Shown piece by piece: positions 35,172 to 43,175 of a stretch of 53,783 nt of DNA; the stretch's first letter is position 1; each line of letters starts with the position of its first letter. A program made the position numbers and the translations under genes. Under the pieces are notes generated by a model. That model searched no databases. It was not told where the DNA came from and saw only the letters and a list, made by a program, of their open reading frames with translations. This DNA is from Fabrea salina (taxonomy: Eukaryota > Ciliophora > Heterotrichea > Heterotrichida > Fabreidae), in NCBI GenBank assembly GCA_022984795.1, contig JALIHJ010000082.1, positions 1-53,783 of the forward strand, read 5' to 3'.

Positions 35172-38100
35172 TTACTCTTGTTGCAGGTACTGAATTGCAC
35201 GTGTCCAAAGGTGACGTGGGAATCTGTTGGGAAAGATAAGTTTGAAAGAAGCAGCAGCCAGAATAGACTTGGAAGAAGAGCCTGAACTAGAAATTGAAAG
35301 TGAACGCTTAGACCTAGAAATGTCTTCTTTTTTCTCTTCTTCTTCTTGAGAGTCTTTTTCAGGGTAAAATGAGCATTGCTGTGTCATGTAGTTCACCAAC
35401 AGAGAAGCATTGATTTCTTGGTGGAGAATCGACAGGTTCCTGGGGTTCTCGTAACAAATAGAAATCAGAGTTGGGAACAGCACATTGGTGTACTTTTTGT
35501 CCGTGAAGTACGCAAAGGGCAAGTTGCAAAGCAACTGGAGTATTGAGGTTTCTCCCCTGTTAGTCATTTCCTGGTTTTTGGGGTTAAGTGTGGCAAAGTA
35601 ACCAATTAGCAAAATAACTTCGTGGAGCAGCTCCCTAACATCTTCAGGTCCAGAGTCTAGGTGCTCTGTGCAGTACCTAAGTATGTAGTTGAACAAGTGG
35701 TACATTTGGTCAAAGTACTCGTCACTTGAAAGCATCTCTTGGAAAAGAGGCAAGTGGAGTCTTGCTAAGTTGTTCAAAAACCGCATTGATAAAATAGACA
35801 CTGCAAGCAAAGTCTGAGGAATCACAGGAGGTGCAGCTTGGGACTTAACAGGTCCTTTGTCATGCAACATACACAACAGTAAGTAAGGAATCCCTACCAT
35901 TTCAGTCACTTTAAAGATGTAAATAAAGTTCTCTGTCAAGTAAACTGAAACTTCAAAGGCAGGTTTGTCTCCAATGCCCCAACCAGGAAAAGAAGTAAGT
36001 GACTCTAAAAAGGCCACGCATTTCAGCAACAGAAGTGAGTAGTTGTTTGAACTCAAGTCTTGAGGCCCTTGGAGCAGCCTAAGTTTTTGGTTAAGTTTAG
36101 GAAGCAACCCACAGTTAAGCAAGTACTCTACGTAGTAGTCTCTGAAGTGTCTGTACTCAGTGGCAAGTCTGTGCTTGAGGTGAGTAGTTAGCAAGTGGAA
36201 CAACTGAGGAAGGTAAGTTAACTCTACAACCATTTTGGGGGGTTTTGCTAGAAGCCAGCACACCAAGTCAGCCAAGGGAATCATTCGGTTAGTCACGATC
36301 ATGTAAGTGCGATTGTCACTGAGTCCAGAAAAAATAGTCAAGAACCTAGTGAGGACTTCTAAGAGTTTAAGTATGTACTTGACTTCGTGTCTGGGGCAAC
36401 TCCATATTTTCTTGAGGATTTCTCCAATGCAGGGCAAAAACTTAAGTTGGCGAATCATGTGCAAGTCTGCTTCTTTCCTTTGGTCAAGTAGTTTGATGGT
36501 GTCCCTCAAAACGTTGTCTGCTGCAATGTAGTCCATAACGTTGCTTACACTTTTTTCAAAGTCAAGTGAGAGTTTTTGCAGTCTGGTTTTGTTGAACCCA
36601 GTGATGTCTCTTCCTTTGAGTGACAAGTTGTTGTGCTTGATGCCTCTTGAAGCAGCTACTTGTTTTACCTTTTTCATTCTTTTTTTGACGTAGAGTTCTC
36701 TTTGCTGTTTGAGTTCTTCTAAAGAGTTAAGAACTATTACGGGGTCTGAAATGTTGCCCTGGACTAAGTCCCTTGCTAGTTCAGTTTGGTGTTTTTCGTT
36801 GCGTATGTGGTCGTTGAGGTCTTCATTGAGTTCAAGAACAGAGTTGCACACTGAACACCAGTGGAACCCGTGGTCTTCTACTTTCTTCCTCTGGAACCTT
36901 CCTTTTTTCCTGCTGAAAGTCACTCTGAACTCAGGGTTGTTTTCAGAGTCCCAGTGCTTGTAGGCCAGGAGTTGGTTTTCGTCGTCAATCGAAGAAGAAC
37001 TTTCTGACTCCCACTCTTCGTTTTCTTCAAGTATCTTTTTTTTGGGCCTCGTGAATGACTTGCGTTGCTTGTGAGGTTTGCCGAGTTCTTCAGCTTTGGA
37101 CTTTTTTTCTTCAAGGATTTTGTGACGTCTGTTTTCGGCTAGTTCTTGTTTTTGCTGAGCAGAAACAAGTTTGTTGCCCTTTTCTTTCTGGATGGCTTTT
37201 CTCCTTTTCACAGCAGCTTCTTCTTTCTGGACTCTTCCTTCTTGTTTCTTTTTAACTACTTGAAGTAAGTCCTTTCTGCGCTTCCTGGTTTCTTCGATCT
37301 TCCTGTCAATGTTCATTTTCTTGTGCTCAGTTTGGTGCTCCAGAATAAAAGCTATTTCGTCTGCTTTGAGGTTCTCAGTTTTGGCTCTGTTTTTGATTTC
37401 GCTTAAGTGGGCTTCGTACCTTTGGTCAGCCTTGTTCTGTTTCAGGTTTATTTCCAGTTGAATAGCGTTGCGCTTGTCCAGTTCTTGTTGTTTGATGTCT
37501 TCTTTGGCCTTTTTGAGTTTCTTCCTCCTTTCCAGAGCTACTTCTTGTCTCTGGGTGTCCATCATGCTTTTTTTCCACTCAGCTCGTTTCATCCGGTCGT
37601 CGTGTTTCTGCTTCAGTTCTTCAGGACTGGGTTTTTCCCGCCCCAAAAACTTCTCTTCAACCTTCGAAACACTTTCCATCCTGCTTAGGGAGTGCGACCG
37701 CTGGATTTCTGAGTCGAATGAACAAGAAGAGTCCTCCCAAGTAACGTCTTCGTCTTCAGTTTCTTCTTCAGCTCGTTCTCGAATAAGCAGCACAAGGGCC
37801 TCGGGCGGCTGGTACCCGTCCTCAATGTACTGTCTGAGTAATTCTCCGTCAACTGAGTCTGTTGGGTCTGAAATTTCCACTGACAAGTCCTTGCTTTGGG
37901 ACTCCCTCAGTAGAGTGAACTCTTCAAGTGAGTGCTGCAAGGTGCTCATGACTCCTTCTGTGAAAGCTCCAAAGCCTTCTTGGCTGCACATACTATAGAT
38001 GTCTTGGATTGCTTTGTTAAGGTTTTGGAAAAGACCAATCCAGTGGCCCACTTGGTGGTTGTAGTCTTGGTCTGGTTTTTTAGCAGGAGTCTTCTTAACA

Positions 38101-38186
38101 GAGGCGTTTGGCCTGGAAACAGGCATTGACGGAGTCGTTGGTCTGGCTTTACTGGGTATTTTAATGTTCTTTTTCTTTTCTTGCAT
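35172..38186 (-). CDS. SCAPER: SCAPER homologue
   Basis: The product has 1004 residues. An N-terminal block (VGHWIGLFQNLNKAIQDIY, about 46-64) resembles the SCAPER N-terminal domain. A long, charged helical region (about 190-370) follows. A single C2H2 zinc finger sits near residue 442 (HWCSVCNSVLELNEDLNDH), and then comes an all-helical C-terminal half. The order and spacing match SCAPER, an ER-associated cyclin A and ribosome/CCR4-NOT partner in animals whose loss causes a ciliopathy. Forty bases separate its start from divergent LSM8. Confidence 0.85.
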   Translation of the reverse strand: MQEKKKNIKIPSKARPTTPSMPVSRPNASVKKTPAKKPDQDYNHQVGHWIGLFQNLNKAIQDIYSMCSQEGFGAFTEGVMSTLQHSLEEFTLLRESQSKDLSVEISDPTDSVDGELLRQYIEDGYQPPEALVLLIRERAEEETEDEDVTWEDSSCSFDSEIQRSHSLSRMESVSKVEEKFLGREKPSPEELKQKHDDRMKRAEWKKSMMDTQRQEVALERRKKLKKAKEDIKQQELDKRNAIQLEINLKQNKADQRYEAHLSEIKNRAKTENLKADEIAFILEHQTEHKKMNIDRKIEETRKRRKDLLQVVKKKQEGRVQKEEAAVKRRKAIQKEKGNKLVSAQQKQELAENRRHKILEEKKSKAEELGKPHKQRKSFTRPKKKILEENEEWESESSSSIDDENQLLAYKHWDSENNPEFRVTFSRKKGRFQRKKVEDHGFHWCSVCNSVLELNEDLNDHIRNEKHQTELARDLVQGNISDPVIVLNSLEELKQQRELYVKKRMKKVKQVAASRGIKHNNLSLKGRDITGFNKTRLQKLSLDFEKSVSNVMDYIAADNVLRDTIKLLDQRKEADLHMIRQLKFLPCIGEILKKIWSCPRHEVKYILKLLEVLTRFLTIFSGLSDNRTYMIVTNRMIPLADLVCWLLAKPPKMVVELTYLPQLFHLLTTHLKHRLATEYRHFRDYYVEYLLNCGLLPKLNQKLRLLQGPQDLSSNNYSLLLLKCVAFLESLTSFPGWGIGDKPAFEVSVYLTENFIYIFKVTEMVGIPYLLLCMLHDKGPVKSQAAPPVIPQTLLAVSILSMRFLNNLARLHLPLFQEMLSSDEYFDQMYHLFNYILRYCTEHLDSGPEDVRELLHEVILLIGYFATLNPKNQEMTNRGETSILQLLCNLPFAYFTDKKYTNVLFPTLISICYENPRNLSILHQEINASLLVNYMTQQCSFYPEKDSQEEEEKKEDISRSKRSLSISSSGSSSKSILAAASFKLIFPNRFPRHLWTRAIQYLQQE

Positions 38187-38226
38187 GCCGGGAAAATATG
38201 ACTAAACCAATAACTCTACAATTGCA
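38187..38226. promoter_or_regulatory. 40-bp divergent spacer (SCAPER / LSM8)
   Basis: This spacer includes CCGGGAAAATATGACT and AATAACTCTACAATTGCA. It lacks a TTATAA next to either ATG. Its middle AATATGAC contains an out-of-frame ATG, so a leader starting upstream of it would carry a short decoy start for LSM8. Confidence 0.35.
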
Positions 38227-38496
38227 ATGGCTAGTTCCTTAGAAAGCTTTGTTGACAGGGAAGTTTCCATCATAACTACTGACGGAAGGCACTACGTGGG
38301 AGTACTCAAGGGTTTTGACCAAGCAGTAAACTTAGTTCTGGGAGACTGCAAACAACTAGTGTGGAACGGAAGTTCTCCCAAAGAAGAAATCGACTCACAG
38401 AACTTAGTCATCAGGGGAGACACAGTTATGCTAGTTGGCCTCAAAGACTCTTCAGTTGAACTTCCCACAACTGGAGAACCACTTAACCCCATTTAA
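38227..38496 (+). CDS. LSM8: LSM8, U6 snRNA-associated Sm-like protein
   Basis: The product has 89 residues with a complete Sm fold. Sm1 is VSIITTDGRHYVGVLKGFDQAVNLVL (positions 13-38), Sm2 is LVIRGDTVMLVG, and the tail EPLNPI matches LSM8 (EPLN). LSM8 distinguishes the nuclear LSM2-8 ring, which binds the U6 snRNA 3' end, from the cytoplasmic LSM1-7 ring. It is the fourth splicing gene of this chromosome and converges on the dipeptidase gene with 4 bp between stops. Confidence 0.95.
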   Translation: MASSLESFVDREVSIITTDGRHYVGVLKGFDQAVNLVLGDCKQLVWNGSSPKEEIDSQNLVIRGDTVMLVGLKDSSVELPTTGEPLNPI

Positions 38497-38500
38497 TTAG

Positions 38501-39916
38501 TTAATGAGGCTGAGCCTGGGCTGCAAGTACATTCACAATGCAGCACAGCAACTTCTTAGTAAACTCAATTTCAAGCATTTCGTTGGCTGCGTGGGCATTG
38601 CTGTCAGGACCCAAGACTCCGGTAATCACGAACTGGGCCTCTGGGAACATATCTCCCAACATTCCCATGAAAGGAATGCTGCCTCCTTCGCCGTTTTCTA
38701 CCATTTCCTTTCCAAAGTACTGACGAGAAGCTTTGTCTAAACTTTCGAAAAGCCAAGGAGAAAGACTTTTGGGTGCCCACCCTGCTCCAGAGTGTCCGCT
38801 AGACACTGTCACCTTTGCTCCGTAGGGAACGTCAGTAGTGAGGAGTGTTTTTAGCTTGTTAGTAGCAGCTTCCATGTTGATTCCAGGAGGCACTCTGATG
38901 GAGAGTCGCAGAGTTGTTGAAGGTCTAAGTACGTTTCCAGCTATACTGGCTTGAGGCATGCCGTCAGCTCCAGTTATGGAAAGAGTAGGTCTGTAAGTTC
39001 TGTTCAACACAAGTTGAACTAGGTCTTTGCCCATAGGACCTGCTCCTTCAACGAAAGGCATTGACTTGTAAATAGTTTCTCCTAAAGCGTTGGCAACTAC
39101 CACAGCCTTCTTATAGAGTTCAGGAGTGATTTCAGTGTGCAACTCAGGCACTAGAATTTCGCCAGTTCTGGAGTCTTCGATTCTGTCCAAAAGTTGTCTG
39201 AGGATTCTAAAGCTCGAAGGCACTACTCCTGAAGAAGCCCCTGAGTGTTGGCCTGTAGTCAGGATTTCTGCCGTGACGTCCAGTATGATGATTCCTCTTA
39301 AACTTGAGGTAAGCCAAAGCTGCTCGTAGTTGCCGGCTCCTGAGTCCAAACAAATAATTAACTCAGGGTCTCCAATGCGACTTTTGAGTTTGCGGATGTA
39401 GTCAAGCAAGTTAGGACTTCCAGACTCTTCTTCGTTTTCAGCAACAATTACAATTCTTCCGTGTGGAATTCCTAGTTCTTGCATGGTCTTTATTACGAGT
39501 CCGCACGCAGGAAGTGCGTAGCCGTCATCAGCTCCACCTCTTCCATAAAGGCGTCCGTCCTTAATTACGGGAGAAGTGGGTCCAGTGCCTTCCATCCAGC
39601 CAGTGAAGTGGGGTTGTTTGTCCATGTGGCCGTACATAAGCACAGTGCCCATTGAAGGGTCTGAAGGAGCTACTTCTCCGTAGAAAAGATCAGGCTTGCC
39701 TTCTTCCTTAACGATCTCGTAAGTGAAGCCTTTGATGTTAAGAGACTCAACATAGTCTATCAAAATTTTAGCAGCTTGCTGCATTAACCCGTTGGTGTTC
39801 CACTCAGAGTCAAAAGAAGGAGACAGACTGGGTACTTTTATGTACTCACTCAAAGTAGGAATGATTGCTGAGTCAACTCCTTCCTGGATTTTCTGCTTAA
39901 TAGCCTCAAAGTCCAT
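38501..39916 (-). CDS. M20 family dipeptidase (CNDP2-like)
   Basis: The product has 471 residues. Metal-site motifs are present: YGHMDKQP, YGRGGADDGYALPA and ENEEESGSPN; a later aspartate occurs in LDSGAGN and a histidine near the C-terminus (NAHAANE). The family is cytosolic non-specific dipeptidase, which uses two Mn/Zn ions to split dipeptides such as Cys-Gly. I chose MDFEAIKQ at 39916; the open frame extends nine codons further (to 39943) with hydrophobic residues unlike the family. Confidence 0.93.
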   Translation of the reverse strand: MDFEAIKQKIQEGVDSAIIPTLSEYIKVPSLSPSFDSEWNTNGLMQQAAKILIDYVESLNIKGFTYEIVKEEGKPDLFYGEVAPSDPSMGTVLMYGHMDKQPHFTGWMEGTGPTSPVIKDGRLYGRGGADDGYALPACGLVIKTMQELGIPHGRIVIVAENEEESGSPNLLDYIRKLKSRIGDPELIICLDSGAGNYEQLWLTSSLRGIIILDVTAEILTTGQHSGASSGVVPSSFRILRQLLDRIEDSRTGEILVPELHTEITPELYKKAVVVANALGETIYKSMPFVEGAGPMGKDLVQLVLNRTYRPTLSITGADGMPQASIAGNVLRPSTTLRLSIRVPPGINMEAATNKLKTLLTTDVPYGAKVTVSSGHSGAGWAPKSLSPWLFESLDKASRQYFGKEMVENGEGGSIPFMGMLGDMFPEAQFVITGVLGPDSNAHAANEMLEIEFTKKLLCCIVNVLAAQAQPH

Positions 39917-39952
39917 TTTATTGGCTGGCAAAAAAGTGAACAATTTACCAAA

Positions 39953-40957
39953 ATGGAATGCAACCGGGAATTTAAATTTACTTGTAGAGGCAAAGACTAC
40001 GAAGGGCAGTTGTCAAGTGAACACGACCACTTTTTTTTGCTTATAAAAGACGCCCAAAGCAACTCAGCTTGGGCCAACGATTTTTCAGCTGACTATATAA
40101 ACCAAATCACTAAAAAGACAGGAAACACTAAGACTTTCTCTGTGTTTTTGAAGTTGCTGTGCACAAGTTTAGAGGCAACCCACCCAGCTCTGCGAGTGGA
40201 CTTTTTGAGTTACCAAGACATAGAGTCACTCAGAAGCGGCCACAAGCTGCAAGAGTGCCTGAGTGACTACCAAGTAGGCAAGAAGTACTTGATTCTTTCT
40301 TACATCACTGAGTTCGAAAAAGCCCACTACCCCCTTCCTTTGCTGCTCCAAGAAGAAGTTGAGTACTCAGAAAAAGACCAGTCGATGGACTTCCACTCCA
40401 ACTACGAGTTCCTCCAACAAGAGAACTCCGAGTTGCGCGAACACCTTGCAATGCTGAGCACTGAAAACGAAATGATCAAGTCAGAGTTCGAAGCCTTCAA
40501 ACACAACTCAGAAGAAGAAACCAACCAACTAAAACACAAAAACTCCATGATGGAAAAAGAACTCAAAAGAGTCAAAGGAGAACTAGACGTCATTATCCAG
40601 CAACTAGAGAAAAAGTGCGCCAAAGACAAAGACTCCCACTACAGACAAGAAATCAAAACTCTGAAAGAAAACCTACTTCACTCCCAAAACCAAGTTAAGT
40701 ACTACAAAAACAAACTTGCAAGTCTGCAACCCGGAAGAGGCAGAAGCAAAGAACGCAGCCACTCTCCCCACTTAGAAGAAAACAACTACAGAGTCCAAAT
40801 TAACTCTCCACTTAAAACCCAGCAAGAGTCCCCCATTGAACCCCAGTCTACTAAAAGTATGTACTCCCCTGAGGTGTCTATCGACGTTACGGAGTTGCAC
40901 GAGAAAATAGCCAAAATGCAATCAATACTGTCTAAAAATAAAAACAAAAAGTTTTAA
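39953..40957 (+). CDS. CCDC61: CCDC61/VFL3 basal-body protein
   Basis: The product has 334 residues. The N-terminal head (about 1-135) contains ITKKTGNTKTFSVFLKLL, LRVDFLSYQDIESLRS and KKYLILSYITEFEKAHYPLPL, each closely matching CCDC61/VFL3. This head is an XRCC4/SAS-6-type fold. A coiled coil (about 145-260) and a Ser/Pro-rich tail with a final short helix follow, as in the family. VFL3 in Chlamydomonas and CCDC61 homologues in ciliates position and anchor basal bodies and their rootlets. The methyltransferase gene starts 5 bp downstream. Confidence 0.92.
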   Translation: MECNREFKFTCRGKDYEGQLSSEHDHFFLLIKDAQSNSAWANDFSADYINQITKKTGNTKTFSVFLKLLCTSLEATHPALRVDFLSYQDIESLRSGHKLQECLSDYQVGKKYLILSYITEFEKAHYPLPLLLQEEVEYSEKDQSMDFHSNYEFLQQENSELREHLAMLSTENEMIKSEFEAFKHNSEEETNQLKHKNSMMEKELKRVKGELDVIIQQLEKKCAKDKDSHYRQEIKTLKENLLHSQNQVKYYKNKLASLQPGRGRSKERSHSPHLEENNYRVQINSPLKTQQESPIEPQSTKSMYSPEVSIDVTELHEKIAKMQSILSKNKNKKF

Positions 40958-40962
40958 GTATA

Positions 40963-41655
40963 ATGGATTGTTACACCCTTGCTTTGTATAACCCAGTTTT
41001 CAGAGAAGAAATCTCAATGCCCTCTAAAACATTTTACTTCCCAGAACTCCCTGACAACTACAACACCTTAACCGTAGATCAGTGCTTTGAGTTAGGAGCA
41101 GGCACAGGGTCTTCTCAGTGGAACGCAGGAGTCCAGTTAGCACTTTACATTGCAAAGCACTACTCAGGAGGGGGCAAAGCACTTGAACTAGGCTGTGGTT
41201 TAGGTCTTGTGTCGATTGTAATGAGCATTCTGGGCTTCGATGTGGCTGCCACTGACTCCAACTCAGTACTGCTGGACTGCACTTTTAAGAACCTAGAAAA
41301 CAACTTAGGGCCTCAACACACCTGGAGAGTTCTTTCTCTTGAGTGGTAATTTCTAAGAAGGGGGAACCCAGAAGACCTAGCTAAACTTGAAAATGAAAAG
41401 TTTGAGTTAATAGTAGCTTCAGATGTGCTTTACGGAGAGTACCACGGAATGGAAAGTTTAGTTAAGACCTTAGAACAGCTTGCGGACAACCAAACAGACA
41501 TAATAATAGCTCAAAAAGAAAGGTATCCCCACAGAGAACAACTGTTCAGAGAGCGGCTGCAGGAGTCTTTTGAGTTGACTTGGGTGCCCAGAGAAGAAAC
41601 CTGCCACGAGTTAGGAAACATTTCTTTGTACAAGCTGACCAAAAGGGTTAAGTAA
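40963..41655 (+). CDS. METTL21-type protein methyltransferase, two exons
   Basis: Exons 40963-41345 and 41361-41655 give 225 residues. The SAM-binding loop is ALELGCGLGLVSIV and the acidic end of strand beta-2 is ATDSN. The intron splits the Trp codon of LEW, after which WGNPEDL leads into FELIVASDVLYGEY, the post-I motif of METTL21-like lysine methyltransferases. Known members methylate chaperones and elongation factors; the substrate here is unknown. The start is preceded by AAGTATA and the stop lies 6 bp from the convergent membrane-protein gene. Confidence 0.88.
41346..41360 (+). other. 15-nt intron splitting a Trp codon
   Basis: It reads GTAATTTCTAAGAAG, between TG and G of a Trp codon. 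Unspliced, the frame meets TAA at once. Spliced, it continues through a conserved methyltransferase motif. Confidence 0.92.
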
Positions 41656-41661
41656 GTTAAG

Positions 41662-42105
41662 TTATCTGTCATTAAGAATTTGTTGGATTTGGGAGAAAAG
41701 ACTCCCAGCAAGTGAAGTGCAGAAGACAAAAACTACAGTTTCGTTGAGGGCTTGGTAAGTGTGGTTGAGAGCCCCTGCCAAAGTAGCTATGATGCTTTTG
41801 TTTGGAAGTATCACTTCCAGAGTGAATTCAGAAAAAAAGTGGTAAGACACACACATCACTATGAAAAACAAACAAAAGTTGTAGCCATAGCCACTAGCAG
41901 AAAGGCACCCTGCTCCAAGTCCAAGCAAACATATCACTAAGTTCTTCAACTTGCCTATATCTTTGAAGTACTTTTCTTTTTCTTGAAGCAACTTGTATTG
42001 CAGAACTGCTGGGTTTTCTTGAGTCTGGGGCTGGGGTTTCTGAACCTGGCCTGACCTAGCTAGGATTTTTTCCCTCCTGCGCCTTCTGATTTCTTCAGAG
42101 TCCAT
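41662..42105 (-). CDS. GET2/CAML-like ER membrane protein (tentative)
   Basis: The product has 147 residues. Right after the start comes an arginine cluster, IRRRRREKILARSG, like the cytosolic GET3-docking motif of Get2/CAML (RRRxxxL...). About 50 residues later there are hydrophobic segments at about 55-75, 77-95 and 122-140, matching three membrane helices near the C-terminus. Get2/CAML pairs with Get1/WRB to insert tail-anchored proteins into the ER. Short length and weak sequence conservation make this tentative. The start is 5 bp from the divergent phytochelatin-synthase gene. Confidence 0.5.
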   Translation of the reverse strand: MDSEEIRRRRREKILARSGQVQKPQPQTQENPAVLQYKLLQEKEKYFKDIGKLKNLVICLLGLGAGCLSASGYGYNFCLFFIVMCVSYHFFSEFTLEVILPNKSIIATLAGALNHTYQALNETVVFVFCTSLAGSLFSQIQQILNDR

Positions 42106-42110
42106 TTATA
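42106..42110. promoter_or_regulatory. 5-bp divergent spacer CAT-TTATA-ATG
   Basis: TTATA alone separates the two ATG codons. The combined stretch CATTTATAATG places TATAA or TTATA against both starts. Confidence 0.6.
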
Positions 42111-43160
42111 ATGGAATCCTTTTACAAAAAAGAACTCCCTGAGCCCCTTATAAAGTTCAGTTCTGCGGAGGGCAAGTTGATATTCAAAGAAGCGCTTCAG
42201 CAAGGCAACATGGAAACTTACTTCGAGTTAGGTGAGCAGTACGTGACTCAAGCTAAGCCTGAAGACTGCGGCATAAGTTCATTGGTGATGGTACTCAACG
42301 CCCTGGGAATCGATCCCTGTAAGGTTTGGAAACAACCCTGGAGGTGGTACACTGAAGAAAACCTTTACTGTGTAACTCGTTCAACTAAAGGCTTGTTGTT
42401 TGACGAATTTTTGAGAATAGCTTTGTGCAATAAAACTTGGGTTGTTGGATTTTATCCCAGCAGTGTTTACCCTGCCTTCCACAGAACCTCCAGAATCAAC
42501 TGCATTGAAACTGCTCACTGCAAGGAGTGCAACTCTGGATGCAAAGTAAATGGCTCCCATGTTTTGTACAGAAGTGCTTCTTTAGAAACCTTTAGAAGCG
42601 CCATAGTGGCTTGCTCTCGCAGGTCAGGACTGCACATGGTCGTTAATTTCAGCAGAAAAGTGCTTAACCAAACTGGAAGTGGGCACTTCAGTCCAGTGGT
42701 GGGGTACAACTCCCAAAATGACATGTGCTTGGTTTTGGAAGTTGCAAGGTTTAAGTACCCTGCCTTTTGGTGCCCTGTGAGTTTACTTTACGAAGCTTTG
42801 GAACCTTTGGATCCCGACACTGGGAACCCTAGAGGGTTCTTCGTAATTGCTAAGTCGTCTAAGTTCTATCCAGAAGTAAACATTGACACTGTTACAAAGG
42901 TTCCTTTTCCTTTGAGTTTGGAGGAAGTTAATTCTCATGCAAAGGAACTTAACTGCTTGCTAGTTTACTGTTATTTCAGGTTGCTTGAAAACTCACACAA
43001 AGACTTCACCGGCAAAACCCAAGACTTGGCTTTGGACCCTTTAATCACTAGAACTTTGGAAGACTTCTTTCCTCAATCAAACTGTGTTTTGGACTTGGTT
43101 CTAGAAAGTATTTCTTCTAGTGACTTCGAAGGGTACTTTAAAAGTATTTGTAATGATTAA
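42111..43160 (+). CDS. PCS: Phytochelatin synthase with catalytic Asp-to-Glu change
   Basis: The product has 349 residues. The N-terminal catalytic domain is clear: FYKKELPEPLIKFSS, the nucleophile Cys53 in EDCGISSLVMVLNALGIDP, WRWYTEENL, and His192 in GSGHFSPVVGY. Eighteen residues after the histidine, where plant enzymes have Asp in LDVARFKYP, this protein has Glu210 (LEVARFKYP). An insertion between Cys53 and His192 carries Cys131, Cys137, Cys140 and Cys144. The C-terminal part is short. The family makes phytochelatins from glutathione when metals bind, or cleaves glutathione conjugates. It converges on an ABCB transporter gene. Confidence 0.9.
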   Translation: MESFYKKELPEPLIKFSSAEGKLIFKEALQQGNMETYFELGEQYVTQAKPEDCGISSLVMVLNALGIDPCKVWKQPWRWYTEENLYCVTRSTKGLLFDEFLRIALCNKTWVVGFYPSSVYPAFHRTSRINCIETAHCKECNSGCKVNGSHVLYRSASLETFRSAIVACSRRSGLHMVVNFSRKVLNQTGSGHFSPVVGYNSQNDMCLVLEVARFKYPAFWCPVSLLYEALEPLDPDTGNPRGFFVIAKSSKFYPEVNIDTVTKVPFPLSLEEVNSHAKELNCLLVYCYFRLLENSHKDFTGKTQDLALDPLITRTLEDFFPQSNCVLDLVLESISSSDFEGYFKSICND

Positions 43161-43175
43161 ACTTATAAATTTGAT

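Noticed and set aside
4038-43160. Bacterial-type operons because genes on one strand are only 1-10 bp apart
   Set aside because: Divergent and convergent pairs are equally tight, so small spacing reflects general compaction; no sequence sign of polycistronic messages or trans-splicing was found.
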